Part shown: positions 1-7,743 of the stretch, piece by piece | Layout: each line of letters begins with the position of its first letter | Position numbering within the stretch: the first letter of the stretch is position 1 | DNA from: Chloroflexota bacterium | GTDB taxonomy: Bacteria > Chloroflexota > Anaerolineae > Anaerolineales > Villigracilaceae | DNA: 64,000 nucleotides | Reading direction: 5' to 3' | NCBI GenBank assembly: GCA_019873655.1 | Contig: JAIOAU010000007.1 | Coordinates: 1-64,000 of the forward strand | Made by a program: the position numbers and the translations under genes | The notes under the pieces: generated by a model | What the model was told of the DNA's origin: nothing | What the model saw: the letters and a program-made list of their open reading frames with translations, nothing else | Database searches by the model: none

Positions 1-108
1 CATTTCTTGAGCGGTTATGTGGCTATCCACGAGTTTCGCGTCAACCTGAAGCGCATTTCGCCAGAATTCATTTCTGCTCTCGTCGCTGTTCACTCTTTCT
101 ACAGATGA
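1..108 (+). CDS. C-terminal fragment of a gene entering from the left edge
   Basis: An open frame runs from the first base to a TGA at 106-108 (35 codons, beginning HFLSGYVAI and ending VAVHSFYR). It has no start inside the window, so it may be the tail of a plus-strand gene. It converges with the lipoprotein gene at 285-1517, and the hairpin repeats lie between them. No family is recognisable from this length, and chance open reading is possible. Confidence 0.3.
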   Translation, partial: HFLSGYVAIHEFRVNLKRISPEFISALVAVHSFYR

Positions 109-115
109 GCCTTGT

Positions 116-252
116 TGTTTCTTCGGGGGCCAAGCCCCCGAAGAAACAGACTAGAAACAGACTACTACGGTCGTTGTTCCTTCGAGGGCTAAGCCCTCGA
201 AGGAACAGACTTCTTCCGAAGAAACGGACTTCTCCCGAAGAAACAGACTTCT
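116..252. repeat. Two homologous hairpin repeats with compensatory changes
   Basis: Two perfect 15-bp inverted repeats with 3-base loops lie at 116-130/134-148 and 175-189/193-207. The first arm is TGTTTCTTCGGGGGC and the second is TGTTCCTTCGAGGGC; where they differ, the opposite arm differs to match, so pairing is kept. Both are preceded by GTTGTT context and followed by ACAGACT. Two further partial copies of the right flank (GAAGAAAC[A/G]GACTTCT) follow to 252. The block sits between convergent genes, so it may act as a bidirectional terminator, but its family-like structure suggests a dispersed repeat. Confidence 0.75.
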
Positions 253-284
253 ATCACTATCTCGCCCTGGCGTCTCTGCCTCTT

Positions 285-1517
285 TTAGCGCAGCGTAAAA
301 TCGTAAGAGTCCACGCTGTGGTCAATCAACAGGCCGGAAGCCGGGCCGGTGCGCAGGCGCAGATCGCCGCCGGCCAGGAAGAGCAGCCGGGACGGGTCCA
401 CCCAGCGGACGCGCTCGGCCTCCGTACCAACGTCCGAGACAAACGAGAACCCCAGAGCAGGATAGCCGTAATAGGCGTTGGCCGGCAGGGGATTCCAGTA
501 GGCAAATTGGGTCGAATCGGGCGCCCAGCCAATCGTCCCGAACTGACCACCCGAGCCGGTCAGGATGGTCGTTTCAGCGCCGCCGATCTGACGCAGCAGC
601 AAGGTGTACGAGCCGCCGCTTTCCTGCGTGTACAGCACCCGCGTCCCATCCGGAGACAGGCGCGGGAAATCCACGAAAACCGGGGCGGCGACGAAGGAAT
701 CGATCAGCGCCGCGCCGCCCGCCAGCGGAACGTACCAGACCTCGGTCGGCTCGGTCGGGACGCCGAGCGAATCGTGGGCGGGAATCACCGTCCAGAACCC
801 CGAGGCGTCGGCCTTCCAGGTCACCTCGGGCAGGTAGAACCACTCGCTGTAGGTCATCACGAATTCGAAACTCAGCAAGGAGTTTATGCTCCCGTTCAGC
901 GTGTCGAACAAGACGATGGCCTCGGGCTGCGACAAGGCCAGGTAGCGGCCGTCCGGCGAGAAATATCCCCAGCCGCCGGCGCCGGCCGGTAGAAGCAGCG
1001 AGGGCGGCGCGCTGGCGTCCGCGTCCACGCGGTGCAGATCGAGGACGGGCACCGTGTAGGCCTCGCCCTGGGCCGAAGCGCCGAAGTAAACGACGTGCGT
1101 CGAGGGCTGCCAGGCAAACCAGTGCAGGACGCCCGTGCCATAGTCGGGCGGGACGAGGGTTGCCAGATAAGAGGCCCCCACAAGGACGCGCTCGTTGCTG
1201 CCGTCGCTGTTGACCGCCCACAACTCTTCGCCGCGCCGGAAAGCGACCACCGCGCCGTCGGAAGAAATCCGGGGGTCAAAAGCCCCGCCGGAGTAGGTCA
1301 ACCGATTCGACCCGCCCGCCTCGCTCCACAGCCAGATATCGCCAAGTCTGGCATAAGCCACGCGCAGTTCGGCCGACGGAGGGGGAGGAGAAGCGGGGGT
1401 ATCGGTCGTCGTCCCGGGCGGTTCGGTCACGACGGGCGTTTCCGTCAGGCCAGGGATCGAACATGCTAGGACGAATAAGACCAAGATAGCAATCGGAAAG
1501 AACAGTTTTTTATACAT
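285..1517 (-). CDS. Lipoprotein with TolB/WD40-like beta-propeller
   Basis: The 410-residue product has a short basic start, a hydrophobic signal segment and a lipobox ending LVLFVLAC, so Cys19 is the likely lipidated residue. A Thr/Pro-rich linker of about 25 residues follows. The rest shows repeated blocks of the PD40/TolB propeller type (FDPRISSDG, YFSPDGRYLA, RLSPDGTRVLY, GWAPDSTQFAY). Such proteins are surface-anchored propellers of unknown ligand. The ATG at 1517 has a good AAGGAG site and its own promoter just upstream. It is the last gene of a leftward run after the Fe-S protein and acyltransferase. The propeller assignment is firm; the function is unknown. Confidence 0.8.
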   Translation of the reverse strand: MYKKLFFPIAILVLFVLACSIPGLTETPVVTEPPGTTTDTPASPPPPSAELRVAYARLGDIWLWSEAGGSNRLTYSGGAFDPRISSDGAVVAFRRGEELWAVNSDGSNERVLVGASYLATLVPPDYGTGVLHWFAWQPSTHVVYFGASAQGEAYTVPVLDLHRVDADASAPPSLLLPAGAGGWGYFSPDGRYLALSQPEAIVLFDTLNGSINSLLSFEFVMTYSEWFYLPEVTWKADASGFWTVIPAHDSLGVPTEPTEVWYVPLAGGAALIDSFVAAPVFVDFPRLSPDGTRVLYTQESGGSYTLLLRQIGGAETTILTGSGGQFGTIGWAPDSTQFAYWNPLPANAYYGYPALGFSFVSDVGTEAERVRWVDPSRLLFLAGGDLRLRTGPASGLLIDHSVDSYDFTLR

Positions 1518-1536
1518 GTTTTGTCTCCTTTGTCAG

Positions 1537-1564
1537 AATATAACACAAAGTAGAGGAGAATCAA
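1537..1564 (-). promoter_or_regulatory. Sigma70-type promoter for the lipoprotein gene
   Basis: On the minus strand, TTGATT (1559-1564) and TATATT (1537-1542) are separated by 16 bases. The lipoprotein ATG follows at 1517 with an AAGGAG site between. The -10 has five of six consensus bases. Confidence 0.55.
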
Positions 1565-1585
1565 AGGTACAAATTTCCCCCCTCT

Positions 1586-2392
1586 TCACCAGAGTCCTGC
1601 TGCAACGGGATTCTCCGCCCTCGGTTGGAGGACAATCGCGGCGCGACGGCAGGCCGCCCGGCAGACGCCGCAGCCGTAACACAGGCGCGGATCGACGCTG
1701 ACCTTCTTATTCGCCGCCGACCAGCGTAGCGCCCCAAACTGACACTGGCGCAGACAGGCCTTGCAGCCGTTGCAAGCCTCGGGTTCGATCCGGGCAAGCC
1801 ACTCGCCGCGGAACATGTTCTTGAAATAGTGATGACTGTAGGTGGCGCGATAGGCCATGCAGTCCTGATCGCAGTTGCACAGGCCGCCGATGTAGGGCGT
1901 CTTGAACGTCCAGACGGAGTGAATCAGCCCCTCGGCGTCATGCCGGCGAATGGCGGCCAGCGCCTCGGCCGGGGTCAGGATTTCCAGGCTGAAGGAGGCG
2001 TCGAGCAGGCCGTTCAAGCGGGGATCGACCATCAGACCGTAGCAGTAGCGGGCGTCCATGCGGCCGGTCGTCAGCCGGCGGCAGACGCACGGCAGGCGCA
2101 CCACCTCGCCGACGATGGCGAGGATTTGTTCGACCTCCTCGATGGTCACCACCTGACCGAAGTGATTGCGGCGGGCGTTGCGCTGCAAAACCGTCCGCAC
2201 GGCCGGATAGAGCGGAGTCCGCATCACCGCCTCCAACTGGCGAATGCCGGGGCCTTTTTCCTCGACGAAGTGGTTCAGGAAGTGGGCAATATACTCGCGC
2301 CGGCCGTCCTGGTCGAGCAGGTCGCGGGCGTAATTTTCGACTGCCAGGTACCATTTCTTGCCTTCCCCATGCTGAGTGCAAAAATCGCACAT
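1586..2392 (-). CDS. Cys-rich 4Fe-4S ferredoxin-domain protein
   Basis: The 268-residue protein ends in two classic [4Fe-4S] motifs, CNGCKACLRQC and CYGCGVCRAAC (about residues 208-255). It also carries Cys pairs upstream: CDFC at residues 2-5, PCVCR near 103, and CNCDQDC near 180. That makes it richer in potential metal ligands than a two-cluster ferredoxin. No signal peptide or membrane segment is seen, so it should be cytoplasmic. The middle region matches nothing I can name. It follows the acyltransferase gene by 46 bases and precedes the lipoprotein gene. Probably an electron-transfer or Fe-S sensor protein; the redox partner is not visible here. Confidence 0.7.
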   Translation of the reverse strand: MCDFCTQHGEGKKWYLAVENYARDLLDQDGRREYIAHFLNHFVEEKGPGIRQLEAVMRTPLYPAVRTVLQRNARRNHFGQVVTIEEVEQILAIVGEVVRLPCVCRRLTTGRMDARYCYGLMVDPRLNGLLDASFSLEILTPAEALAAIRRHDAEGLIHSVWTFKTPYIGGLCNCDQDCMAYRATYSHHYFKNMFRGEWLARIEPEACNGCKACLRQCQFGALRWSAANKKVSVDPRLCYGCGVCRAACRRAAIVLQPRAENPVAAGLW

Positions 2393-2438
2393 AAGACTCC
2401 TTTCGAGACCGTTTCCCCCACAGGAACGAAGTGGGGCG

Positions 2439-3069
2439 TCATCCCTGCCGGGACTTCCAATCGTAGCGGCTCATCACCACCGAGGCCGGCGCGCCGCCGA
2501 TCAAAAGACGATTACCCACGAATTTACGCGTCACCACGCTCCCCAGCGCCACCATGACGCCATCCTCGATGACGGCTCCCGGCCCGAACAGCACCGCGCT
2601 GCCGAGGTAACAATCCTTGCCGATCCGGACGTAACGCCGGGCAATGCCCGCCCCGTGCGTCCAGAACTGCGAGCCGATTCCAGCCACCCACGAGCCGGCG
2701 CCGATCTCCAGCGATCCGCAAACGTCGAAGTAATGAGACGAGGTAATGAGAGCATTTTCACCGATAGTGAGACGGCGGGCGTATTGCTCACCATACTCGA
2801 GGGTCCAGAAACCGCACACGAAACGATTCTGGTCGCCGATTTTGACGCCATCGCCAATCTCGAGCATCATGGGTCCGACGAATTGATTAAGGAAGCCAAT
2901 CTTGCAACGCCCCAGTCTGGCCGAGGCAACGCCCAGGATAGTCCCCCAACCGATCCTTGCCCCTTTTTTTGATGCGGTAACCAAAGAACAACCGGTAAGC
3001 CCACACCCGCATCCAATTGAAGGGCAAGAAAGCCGCAAGGATGGCGCCGACGAGTTTTAACTTCGACAT
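2439..3069 (-). pseudogene. Hexapeptide-repeat acyltransferase split by a +1 frameshift
   Basis: The natural start is the ATG at 3069 (MSKLKLVGAI...), preceded by an AGGAG-like site. The first 35 codons encode a typical N-terminus ending FFGYRIKK. Then at a run of seven As (2964-2970 on the plus strand as Ts) the frame is lost. The next frame continues exactly in register with a left-handed beta-helix acyltransferase (GARIGWGTIL..., IGDGVKIGDQ, IGKDCYLGSA, VVTRKFVGN) to 2439. Deleting one A restores a single protein of about 209 residues. Family members transfer acetyl or other acyl groups to sugars. It could be a sequencing or assembly error, a real mutation, or slippage; the sequence alone cannot decide. 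Confidence 0.75.
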
Positions 3070-3157
3070 CGAAAACGCTCCTGCTCAAGTATGACAGTCG
3101 CTCTAGACAGGTCGATTATAGCATCTCTCCTCTTTCGCGCCGGGCGACCAAAAAGGG

Positions 3158-3186
3158 TTGATTCTGGAACGAATTTCGCCTATACT
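3158..3186 (+). promoter_or_regulatory. Sigma70-type promoter for the PilZ-like pair
   Basis: TTGATT (3158-3163) is followed after exactly 17 bases by TATACT (3181-3186). A start at 3158 would make this -35 box coding; the ATG at 3212, with its GAAAGGA site, is therefore preferred. Confidence 0.65.
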
Positions 3187-3211
3187 TAGTACAAGCAGAG
3201 AAAGGACGGGC

Positions 3212-3610
3212 ATGCAAGAGCGCAGAAAAGCCAAACGGCACACGCTAATCTACTACATGCGCGCTTTCGACGTGCGCACGCGCAATCTTTTGGGCTACCT
3301 GGTCGATATCGCCGAAAAAGGAGCCATGCTCCTCTGCGATGACCCGGTGCCGGTCGGCGAAACCTTCCGCATCAAACTGGAACTCACCGAAGACATCGCC
3401 AACAAACCCTTCCTGGAAATGACCGCCCGCAGCATCTGGTGCCATCCCGACATCGACCCGCACTTCTACAACGCCGGCTTCGAAATCATCGAAATCGCCC
3501 CCGAAGGCAAAGAGGTCATCGACCGCATCATCGACACCTACGGCCTGCAAGAACAGCGCCGCGCCATTTCGAACCGGCCCACCGAACCGCCCCAGGCAGC
3601 CAAACCGTAG
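3212..3610 (+). CDS. PilZ-domain-like protein
   Basis: The product has 132 residues. It begins [10 protein letters not shown], matching the RxxxR-type basic motif that opens PilZ domains, followed by a beta-rich body with [11 protein letters not shown] at the position of the (D/N)xSxxG motif. The serine is replaced by alanine, so cyclic-di-GMP binding is uncertain. It is a paralog of the next gene, which starts 26 bases downstream, and the two probably form an operon with the adenosine deaminase gene. PilZ proteins usually pass a cyclic-di-GMP signal to a partner; no GGDEF or EAL gene is present in this window. The family call is fairly sure; the ligand is not. Confidence 0.75.
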   Translation: MQERRKAKRHTLIYYMRAFDVRTRNLLGYLVDIAEKGAMLLCDDPVPVGETFRIKLELTEDIANKPFLEMTARSIWCHPDIDPHFYNAGFEIIEIAPEGKEVIDRIIDTYGLQEQRRAISNRPTEPPQAAKP

Positions 3611-3636
3611 GCTGGCGGAACAAACGAAGAGAACCT

Positions 3637-4014
3637 ATGCACGAACGACGCAAACAGAAACGGAAAGAGATTTCCTACTACATCTGCGTCATGGACAGCA
3701 CTTCCGGGCAGATGATCGGGCATCTGGTGGACGTCGCCCCGTCCGGCCTGCGCATCGACAGCCACCTCCAGATTCCCCCCGGCATGCCGTTCCTGTTGCA
3801 AATCGAACTGGTCGGCGAACTGACCGACAACCCCCTGGTGACCCTCGCCACTCGCACCGTCTGGTGCAAGCCCGACGAACTCGAACCGAACGTCTACAAC
3901 ATCGGCCTGAAAGTCGAAAACCTGACCCCTCACCAGGCCCAGTTGCTCGAAAAAATCGCCGAACAATTCGGCAAGCGCGAAACCCCCACCTACTTCACCC
4001 CCTCCCGCTTTTGA
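3637..4014 (+). CDS. Second PilZ-domain-like protein
   Basis: This 125-residue paralog of the preceding gene begins [11 protein letters not shown] (RxxxR-type) and carries [11 protein letters not shown] where PilZ domains have DxSxxG; again alanine replaces serine. Both paralogs share the motif TxWCxPDxxxxxYNxG in the C-terminal half ([16 protein letters not shown] and [17 protein letters not shown]), which implies a recent duplication. The TGA stop overlaps a TTG that opens the adenosine deaminase gene, so translation is probably coupled. The specific partner or function is unknown. Confidence 0.72.
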   Translation: MHERRKQKRKEISYYICVMDSTSGQMIGHLVDVAPSGLRIDSHLQIPPGMPFLLQIELVGELTDNPLVTLATRTVWCKPDELEPNVYNIGLKVENLTPHQAQLLEKIAEQFGKRETPTYFTPSRF

Positions 4015-5012
4015 TCGATCCCCGCCTGCCCCTCGCCGAACTTCATCGTCACCTCGACGGCGCGGTCCGCCTCGAGACCATCCTCGATCTCGGCCGCCGC
4101 TACAACCTGCCCCTCCCGGCCTTCGACCTCGAGGGGCTGCGCCCTCACGTCCAAGTCACCGACCCCCAGCCGGGCGTGATGGCCTTCATCGCTAAATTTC
4201 ACTGGATGACCGCCGTGATGGTAAACGGCGACGCAATCCGCCGCATCGCCTATGAGAACGTCGAAGACCTGAAGCGCGAAGGGCTGGACTACGCCGAACT
4301 GCGCTTCAGCCCCTGGTTCATGGCCGAGGCCAACCGCCTCGACCCCCAGGCCGTGACCGAGGCCGTCGTGGACGGCGTCGCCGCCGGGGCGCGCGACTTC
4401 GGCGTGCGCGTCCGCCTGATCGGCATCCTCAGCCGCACCTACGGCCCGGAGTCCGCCCGCCGCGAACTGGACGCCCTGCTGCATCACCGCGACCACATCA
4501 CCGCCCTCGACCTGGCCGGCGACGAGGCCAATTTCCCCGCCGAATGGTTCCGCGACCACTTCCGCCGCGCCCGCGACGCCGGCTGGCATATCACCGTCCA
4601 TGCCGGCGAAAGCGCCGGGCCGGAAAGCATCTGGAGCGCCCTCCGCAACCTGGGGGCCGAACGCATCGGCCACGCCCTGCGCGCCGCCGAAGACCCCGCC
4701 TTGCTCGATTACCTCGCCGAGCACCGCATAGGGGTCGAATCCTGCCTGACCAGCAACGTACAGACCTCCTGCGTACCCGACTACGCCAGTCACCCGCTGA
4801 AGACCTTCCTGGAGCATGGCATCCTGGCCAGCCTCAACACCGACGACCCGGGCATCAGCGCCATCACCCTGCCCTACGAATACGAAGTCGCCGCCCCGCA
4901 GGCCGGGCTGACGGACGAGCAAATCCGCCAGGCGCAGGTCAACGCCCTCGAAACGGCGTTCCTGAGCGCCGAGGAAAAACGCGCCCTGCAGGAACAAGCC
5001 GCCAAACGATGA
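4011..5012 (+). CDS. add: Adenosine deaminase family protein
   Basis: The metal-dependent hydrolase of 333 residues should deaminate adenosine (possibly adenine) to inosine in purine salvage. Hallmarks are visible: the HxH zinc pair in ELHRHLDG (H12, H14), HAGES in the middle carrying the catalytic His/Glu region, TSNVQT, and NTDDP with the conserved Asp pair near the C-terminus. The start chosen is TTG at 4011, which overlaps the TGA of the PilZ gene (TTGA); it places the first family block at residue 6, as is usual. A longer frame upstream only translates the shadow of the PilZ gene. Adenosine versus adenine or N6-methyl substrate cannot be told apart by eye. Confidence 0.88.
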   Translation: MIDPRLPLAELHRHLDGAVRLETILDLGRRYNLPLPAFDLEGLRPHVQVTDPQPGVMAFIAKFHWMTAVMVNGDAIRRIAYENVEDLKREGLDYAELRFSPWFMAEANRLDPQAVTEAVVDGVAAGARDFGVRVRLIGILSRTYGPESARRELDALLHHRDHITALDLAGDEANFPAEWFRDHFRRARDAGWHITVHAGESAGPESIWSALRNLGAERIGHALRAAEDPALLDYLAEHRIGVESCLTSNVQTSCVPDYASHPLKTFLEHGILASLNTDDPGISAITLPYEYEVAAPQAGLTDEQIRQAQVNALETAFLSAEEKRALQEQAAKR

Positions 5013-5059
5013 AATCACCCGGACGGGGCGGAATGCCCTTCCGCCGCCGCAAAAACAAA

Positions 5060-5096
5060 GGCAGAGAACGCCCTATGGAACGATCTCTGCCTGTTT
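5060..5096. terminator. Bidirectional terminator-like hairpin
   Basis: GGCAGAGA (5060-5067) and TCTCTGCC (5084-5091) form an 8-bp stem. TGTTTTC follows on the plus strand and an A-rich tract (AAAAACAAA) precedes it, giving U-runs in both directions. It lies between the convergent adenosine deaminase and flavoprotein genes. A second small palindrome, GCGGAA/TTCCGC, lies just before it at 5028-5044. Confidence 0.6.
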
Positions 5097-5161
5097 TCGT
5101 CGCTTAAACGGTTTGTACGATTCGCGCAATTCGATGCAAAAAAGCCCTCCAGAAAACTCGC

Positions 5162-6496
5162 TCACAATCCCATCGCCGCGAACATCTCATCGTTCGAAGC
5201 GAACTTGAAGTCCGGCAGGCCCAATTCGGCCGCCCTGGCCTGCTCGGCCGCCTCCAGCCGTTGCAGATCGGCGCGGCGCACCACCCGCAGGTGCGTCTCC
5301 AGCAAGCGATTCACGAAACGCTGATAGAGGCCGTCCACATCCGCCAGCGCCGGCAGAGTCCGCAAATATTGCAAGACGGCCTCGGCCGCCAGTTCGCCGT
5401 CCTTGCGGGCATACCCGACCAGCCCCGTGCTGGCCTGGCGCGCCCAGCCCGCCAGAAAAACCCCTTCGATCGGCTGATTGGTATCGGGGTTGAACGCCTC
5501 AAAGGAAATGCCTTCCACCGGAAAGCGCGGCTGTTTACAGGCCATATAAGAATCGTTGAAGACCGGGATACAAAAATCACGGTCCACCGTGTCGCCGATC
5601 GCAAAGATAACCGTATCGGCCTCGATCTGCCGGGTCTGAGCGGTGCCGCGCGCCTTGATCGTCCCATCCACCGCGACCAGCGTGTTCTCCTCCACCTTGA
5701 GTCCGCTGACGCCGTTCAGCCAATCGCCCATGACGCGCACCGGCGAGGCCAGGAACTCGAAGCGGAAACGGGTCGAGGAGACCGGCGGGAGGGCGCGCGG
5801 CAGGGCGTCGGTAAACGCCGCCCGGGCCGCTTCCACATCCTGACCGACCGCCCGCATCACCGGCCCGACGCGGGCGAACTCGGCCTCCAGCGCCGCCAGG
5901 TCGAGATTGGCCGCCAGAGCCTCCATCTCCTGCTTCGAGAATTTGACCTCCGCCGGGCCGCGCCGCACCACCGCGATGACCTCCTCCACTTTCCGCTCGC
6001 GAATCAGGTAACGGGCGATGTCCATCATCACATTGCCCGCCCCCACGATGGCCACGCGCTTCCCCAGCAAATACTTCTTCTGACTGTAGGGCGGCAGCAG
6101 ATTGTAATGATAGACGATTTCTTTGGCGTGATACACGCCCGGCAAATTCTCGCCCGGCAGGCGCAGCCACTTCGTACCCTGCGCGCCGGTCGCCACCAGG
6201 ACGGCCTGGAAACCGGCCATCAACAAATCTTCGACTACAAAACTGCCGCCTGCACAGACGCTGACGTTGCCGAAATATTCGATGTGCGGATGCGCCAGGA
6301 TGCTGGCAAATTGACGGCGCAGCCCCTCCTTCATCTTCAACTTATCCGGGTAGATTCCGTACTCGGCCAGTCCGCCCGGCTTGACATCCCGATTGAAGAG
6401 CGCCACCCGCGCCCCATTCTCGGCCAGTTTGCGGGCCGCGAACAGGCCAGCCGGCCCGGCCCCGGCCACCGCAACCAGATATTTGCAATCTCCCAT
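5162..6496 (-). CDS. FAD/NAD(P)-dependent ferredoxin-NADP reductase-like oxidoreductase
   Basis: The 444-residue flavoprotein resembles adrenodoxin reductase/FprA and the small-subunit fold of glutamate synthase. The N-terminus has the FAD-binding dinucleotide motif GAGPAGLFAARKLAE, then GGLAEYGIYPDKLK typical of this group. The second Rossmann motif GAGNVMMDIAR (near residue 170) should bind NAD(P)H, and the C-terminal FAD motif FLAGWARQASTGLVG is in the expected place. The ATG at 6496 has an AGGAG site and a well-formed promoter. It likely moves electrons between NADPH and a ferredoxin. It stands alone between convergent and divergent neighbours, so the electron partner is not given by context. 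Confidence 0.82.
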   Translation of the reverse strand: MGDCKYLVAVAGAGPAGLFAARKLAENGARVALFNRDVKPGGLAEYGIYPDKLKMKEGLRRQFASILAHPHIEYFGNVSVCAGGSFVVEDLLMAGFQAVLVATGAQGTKWLRLPGENLPGVYHAKEIVYHYNLLPPYSQKKYLLGKRVAIVGAGNVMMDIARYLIRERKVEEVIAVVRRGPAEVKFSKQEMEALAANLDLAALEAEFARVGPVMRAVGQDVEAARAAFTDALPRALPPVSSTRFRFEFLASPVRVMGDWLNGVSGLKVEENTLVAVDGTIKARGTAQTRQIEADTVIFAIGDTVDRDFCIPVFNDSYMACKQPRFPVEGISFEAFNPDTNQPIEGVFLAGWARQASTGLVGYARKDGELAAEAVLQYLRTLPALADVDGLYQRFVNRLLETHLRVVRRADLQRLEAAEQARAAELGLPDFKFASNDEMFAAMGL

Positions 6497-6527
6497 AGAA
6501 ACGTCTCTCCTTTGAATTCCGGGCGGT

Positions 6528-6556
6528 ATTATAGCCGCGCCGGAGAAGGGCGGCAA
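6528..6556 (-). promoter_or_regulatory. Sigma70-type promoter for the flavoprotein gene
   Basis: On the minus strand TTGCCG (6551-6556), a 17-base spacer and a perfect TATAAT (6528-6533) precede the ATG at 6496. Confidence 0.65.
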
Positions 6557-6694
6557 GTACAAAAGTCACACTCCCAAGTTCGTCCTCTCCTGCCCAAACG
6601 AATTTTCTCAGCCTATGCTATATTTATACACAGATCGGATTTCGCGACGAAACATCCTTCCCCAAAACAATGGCTCCTGCGCTTGAGGAGGTGA

Positions 6695-7708
6695 ATGATG
6701 AGCATGCCCGACTCGTCCTCCAAAGACAAAGACGAAAAAGAGTCTATCGAACGCGGTGAAACGTTCCCCAAGCGGCCGAGACCGGCGCAGCCGCGTCCCC
6801 GGCCGACCTTCATCCCGCCGCGCCTGCAAGCGGGGACGCAACAGCCCCCCTCCCCCGCGCCGACCGCCGACCGGCCGCGTCCATCGCGGCCGCTCAGCGC
6901 CTCGCAGCCGGCGACCGCCCAACCGCCGGCAAGCGCTCCTAAAGAGACGGCCCAACGCCCGCGCGAGCGCGGTCTCAATCCCGGCCTGCGTCTGCGCGCC
7001 ATCGAGAGCGCCGGCCGCGACTCGGAACCGCCGCGGCTGCCCTTCTTGAAACGCCTCTTCCGCCGCCCCGAAGGCCGACTGACCATGCAGGCTTACTGGA
7101 CGGTCACCGGCACCATTTCCCTCATCGTCAACGCCATCCTCATCGCCGCAGTGATCATCCTGAGCCGCTACGTCTACGTCCTGTCGGCGCGCCTCTCCAA
7201 CGACTTGCTCTACAACGGCCTGTACGAGTCCTTCGGCGCGATGGACGCCGCCAGCATCCGCACCCAGATCCCTGTCAACACCACCGTCCACGCCAGCCTG
7301 CCCGTGACCATCAACCAGGTCACCGAGGTGGTCTTGACCCGCGACACGACCATCAACCGCGCCTACGTCACCCTCAGCACCGGCGGCCTGGAAATCGTCC
7401 GCGCCCCGACCAACATCATCCTGCCGGCCGGCACCGTCCTGCCCGTCCAACTCAACCTGACCGTGCCGGTCGAAGCCGACATCCCCGTCTCGATGGTCGT
7501 CCCGGTCAACATCCCGCTCAATCAGACCGAACTGCACGCTCCCTTCGTCACCCTGCGCCGGGCCGTCGAACCCTACGCCCTGGCCTTCCACGATCCCAGC
7601 CGCGTCCCCACCGAGTGGGAACGCCCCTGGCTCGATTCGCCCGCCTGCCAATCCTTGCGCGGCTTATGCAACCTGTGGTTCGTCGAGGTGGGCTTTCCGC
7701 AGCCGTGA
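6695..7708 (+). CDS. Membrane-anchored protein with Pro/Arg-rich cytoplasmic head
   Basis: The 337-residue protein is of no named family. Residues 1-125 are disordered, rich in Pro, Arg and charged residues. One long hydrophobic segment (about 133-160, GTISLIVNAILIAAVIIL) crosses the membrane. The remaining 175 residues are predicted outside, with repeated short beta-like strings of the pattern PVxxxxVHASLPVTI and VPVxADIPVSMVVPVNI. The ATG at 6695 follows a strong GAGGAGGTG site; a second ATG directly follows. It precedes the M16 protease pair by 35 bases in the same direction, so it may act with them at the envelope, but this is only context. Confidence 0.7.
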   Translation: MMSMPDSSSKDKDEKESIERGETFPKRPRPAQPRPRPTFIPPRLQAGTQQPPSPAPTADRPRPSRPLSASQPATAQPPASAPKETAQRPRERGLNPGLRLRAIESAGRDSEPPRLPFLKRLFRRPEGRLTMQAYWTVTGTISLIVNAILIAAVIILSRYVYVLSARLSNDLLYNGLYESFGAMDAASIRTQIPVNTTVHASLPVTINQVTEVVLTRDTTINRAYVTLSTGGLEIVRAPTNIILPAGTVLPVQLNLTVPVEADIPVSMVVPVNIPLNQTELHAPFVTLRRAVEPYALAFHDPSRVPTEWERPWLDSPACQSLRGLCNLWFVEVGFPQP

Positions 7709-7743
7709 GGACTGTGATACAATCCGCCCTCCGTGGAGATGCC

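Noticed and set aside
105-992. Long plus-strand frame over the lipoprotein gene
   Set aside because: Arg/Gln/Gly-rich antisense translation with no family, and the minus strand has a clear lipoprotein.
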